From Pezicula radicicola (taxonomy: Eukaryota > Ascomycota > Leotiomycetes > Helotiales > Dermateaceae), in the NCBI GenBank assembly GCA_003008705.1, contig PDUO01000059.1, positions 186,001 through 250,000 on the forward strand: a DNA stretch of 64,000 nucleotides, given 5' to 3'. The position numbers and the translations under genes were made by a program. Each line of letters opens with the position of its first letter. Position 1 is the stretch's first letter. Under the pieces are notes generated by a model that worked only from the letters and a program-made list of their open reading frames with translations, was not told the DNA's origin and made no database searches. Positions 61,879 to 64,000 of the stretch are shown here, piece after piece.

Positions 61879-64000
61879 CTATGCTGTCTGGAATGACGCT
61901 CTCATCTCCACCTTGTCTTGGTCCACAACTCCAACAGTACCAGTGAAACCGTTGCTCCGGAGTTCATCGACAGCCGCTTGAGCCTTTCCATTTACAGTCG
62001 ACGAGGCTGGTACCCAGCCAACAACCACCTCAAGAATGCTCTTTACATCGATCTTCTTTGGATCGGCATCGGTCACCGTCCTCCAGGCAACATGATCATC
62101 AGGCCTTACCAACACTGCGTCTCTTTCCCAAATCTTCCGGACGTGCTCTTCACCCGGAAGATGAACGACCTTCAATGGTATTGCCATTGCCCCAGCCACT
62201 GGCACGAACACTGATGCATATCTAGCATCTGGTGTGAAGTCGACCAGAGAGAACTCCCGACCTTGACCGAAGATATCATAGATGCTGGTTTCCCCATCTT
62301 TGAGGAACACATGGGGCGCTCTTGCACCAGGCCAGGTTGATGGTACATAAGATCTTTCAAGGTAAGGTGGTTCTTTCGTTCCATCTTCATCTTGACAGAT
62401 GATAGGTGAGTCTTTATATCGATATCCAAATTCGATCCCTCGGTCTCTGTTTTCGCCATCATGGGTGATCGCATACTGGCGAATCTTCTCTTTCAAACCT
62501 GCAGCTTCTTCCGACACGATTGGCTGATCAGACTCCTTTACCCAACCCCAGATATTTTCATGTACAGCCCAGTGGACCCCAGAGCGCTCGATTGCTCTTT
62601 GTGCAACTGGCCTGCGCTCTGCTTCGTACGAATCGAGAAGGGCGGGCCCTCCGTACCCGCCAAGTACTGCTGCGAGTTTCCAGCCTATATCGAAACTGTC
62701 GACAACGGCAGTGTTCATGCCGTACCCTCCTGTGGGAATATTCTGGTGTGCGGAATCTCCTGACAAGAAGATTCTTTTGTTGGGGGTGGTGTATGAGTCG
62801 GCAATACATATGTTCGGACGCCAGGCGCTGGTAACTATGATCTCGTCGATCTTGATTGGCACAGGCGATCCTGAGCCACCCAATACCTTGGAGACTGCCT
62901 CATAGGGATCTATTGTTTTTGCATCAGTTCCAATTGGAACCGGCGTGTGACATGTCCAAGTTTCCTTCTCGTCAATAGAAAGCAGGACGTGGCCGCTGGT
63001 GAAGAAAATGTGACAGAATTGGCCCTGTCGCTGAAGGGCACTAAGATCGCGCGACTTAAAGTGGCAAAGGTACATTGCACCAGGACTGTGAATGTATTAA
63101 TTAGTAAATGAGGTTTTCCACATCATGAATTGCCTCGGAATCGGACTTACGCCGGGCCTCCAATCAATGTCTTTCCTATAGCTTTGCGAACACTACTGCC
63201 TGCTCCATCACAACCGATCACGTATTTTGAAGTGACGATGTGCTTTTCGCCGGATTTATCGACCAATTCCGATGTGACTTCTGACTCAGTCTCCGTTATG
63301 CCTACGAACTTCAATCCGAAGAAAGACTTAATCAAGGGTTGAGCCTGGATGTGAGGCTTGAGCCATGCTTCAAATATCGCTTGAGAACAGCGTTGCCATG
63401 GCTCACGAGGATGGGTCCCGTTGTTTTCGTTTTTGATTTTCTTACGCCACTCATTCACAGAGGGAAGGTTCTGATTTTTCCACTTAGCCATCCTTAGCAG
63501 ACAACCTAAAGAGCCAAACTCACCCATCTGAAGATCTCTTCGCCTTCAGAGAAACCGGAGCTAAAGGTCACGTCGAAAGAGTATTCCGGAGGTATACCTT
63601 GGTAAAGACGTTAATACTAAGGTCCTACTGCTTACACTCATGTTTGCAATATCACTCACCAACCTTTCGGATTCCGTGAGAAATCTCAAGTCGGTTGAAA
63701 AGCTCCATGCTTCTCGCATTGGTCTGGTCCATTTTAGGCCATATTGTGGTGTCAAGATTGCGCTCAACCAGCATGCTTGGAACTCCCTGCTTGGACAATT
63801 GCAAAGCAGCAATCAAGCCTGCTGGGCCTCCGCCGACCACCAGAACGGGGGTTTCGTGATGTACGACCTACAAAGATTACTAGGTGCGAAGCTACTGGTC
63901 GCAACTACTTACCATTTTTGCCGATTTTTGAGATATCATTTCTTCCTCAACTGGATCATTCGAAGCCTCGTCAAGCTGTCTTCGGTATTGTCGCTTGTTT
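61879..64000 (-). CDS. FAD-dependent aromatic monooxygenase (phenol 2-monooxygenase/MhpA-like), 5' end beyond window
   Basis: Partial. Exons in the window: from the edge to 63913, 63867-63660, 63597-63524, 63470-63151 and 63085-61879. Motifs of class A flavin hydroxylases are complete: LVVGGGPAGLIAALQL (FAD ADP-loop), ARSMELFNRL, the DG motif GCDGAGSSVRKAI, and GDSAHQNIPTGGYGMNTAVVD (second FAD site). A thioredoxin-like C-terminal domain follows (FSLVDFTP, LVRPDDHVAWR), as in phenol and 3-(3-hydroxyphenyl)propionate hydroxylases. The 53-bp intron 63471-63523 was chosen because it gives the family's RWNLPSVNEW. Reaction expected: NAD(P)H- and O2-dependent ring hydroxylation producing a catechol, the natural substrate for the extradiol dioxygenase in this cluster. 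Confidence 0.92.

Overview
The window looks like nuclear DNA of a filamentous ascomycete (Pezizomycotina). Nearly every gene is split by short introns of about 45-150 bp with GT...AG ends. The families are typical of that group: Zn2Cys6 regulators, cutinase, GtaA-type glutaminase, a heme-thiolate peroxidase, and relics of HET and NACHT incompatibility genes. An ABBA-type aromatic prenyltransferase, a family known from few fungi including Botrytis and Sclerotinia, hints at Leotiomycetes, but this is inference. I saw no tRNA, rRNA or CRISPR.

Layout. 0.6-2.2 kb: secreted APP1-domain protein. 5.0-7.9 kb: Rtp1/TANGO6-type RNA polymerase II import factor. 9.5-13.6 kb: secreted cutinase and GtaA-type glutaminase, separated by a small inverted-repeat element. 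13.9-17.6 kb: nine-exon acetoacetyl-CoA synthetase, convergent with an ERI-1-like 3'-5' exonuclease. 17.9-20.7 kb: broken HET gene, direct repeats and a second TIR element. 20.7-24.9 kb: coiled-coil protein convergent with autophagic lipase ATG15. 25.4-34.1 kb: TauD-type dioxygenase divergent from a DAL5-type transporter, then a Zn2Cys6 regulator convergent with a GH13 alpha-glucosidase. 35.7-36.6 kb: secreted Ser/Pro-repeat protein. 36.6-47.9 kb: a gene-poor, partly AT-rich stretch holding only a truncated ARF-like GTPase and a chloroperoxidase-type enzyme. 47.9-49.0 kb: ABBA prenyltransferase. 50.1-51.5 kb: broken NACHT gene.

51.5-64 kb is the most coherent block. It holds a fumarylacetoacetate-hydrolase-fold enzyme, a two-domain extradiol (meta-cleavage) dioxygenase, a decayed CoA-ligase, a Zn2Cys6 regulator, a Dabb small protein, an SDR and an FAD aromatic monooxygenase running off the right edge. 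The set reads as an aromatic-ring catabolic cluster: hydroxylation, extradiol cleavage, hydrolysis of the product. CGGAG elements are concentrated in its two divergent promoters and may be regulator sites. Exon structures were assembled by hand from splice signals, reading-frame continuity and family motifs; each full-length gene sums to an intact frame, but none has transcript support here.
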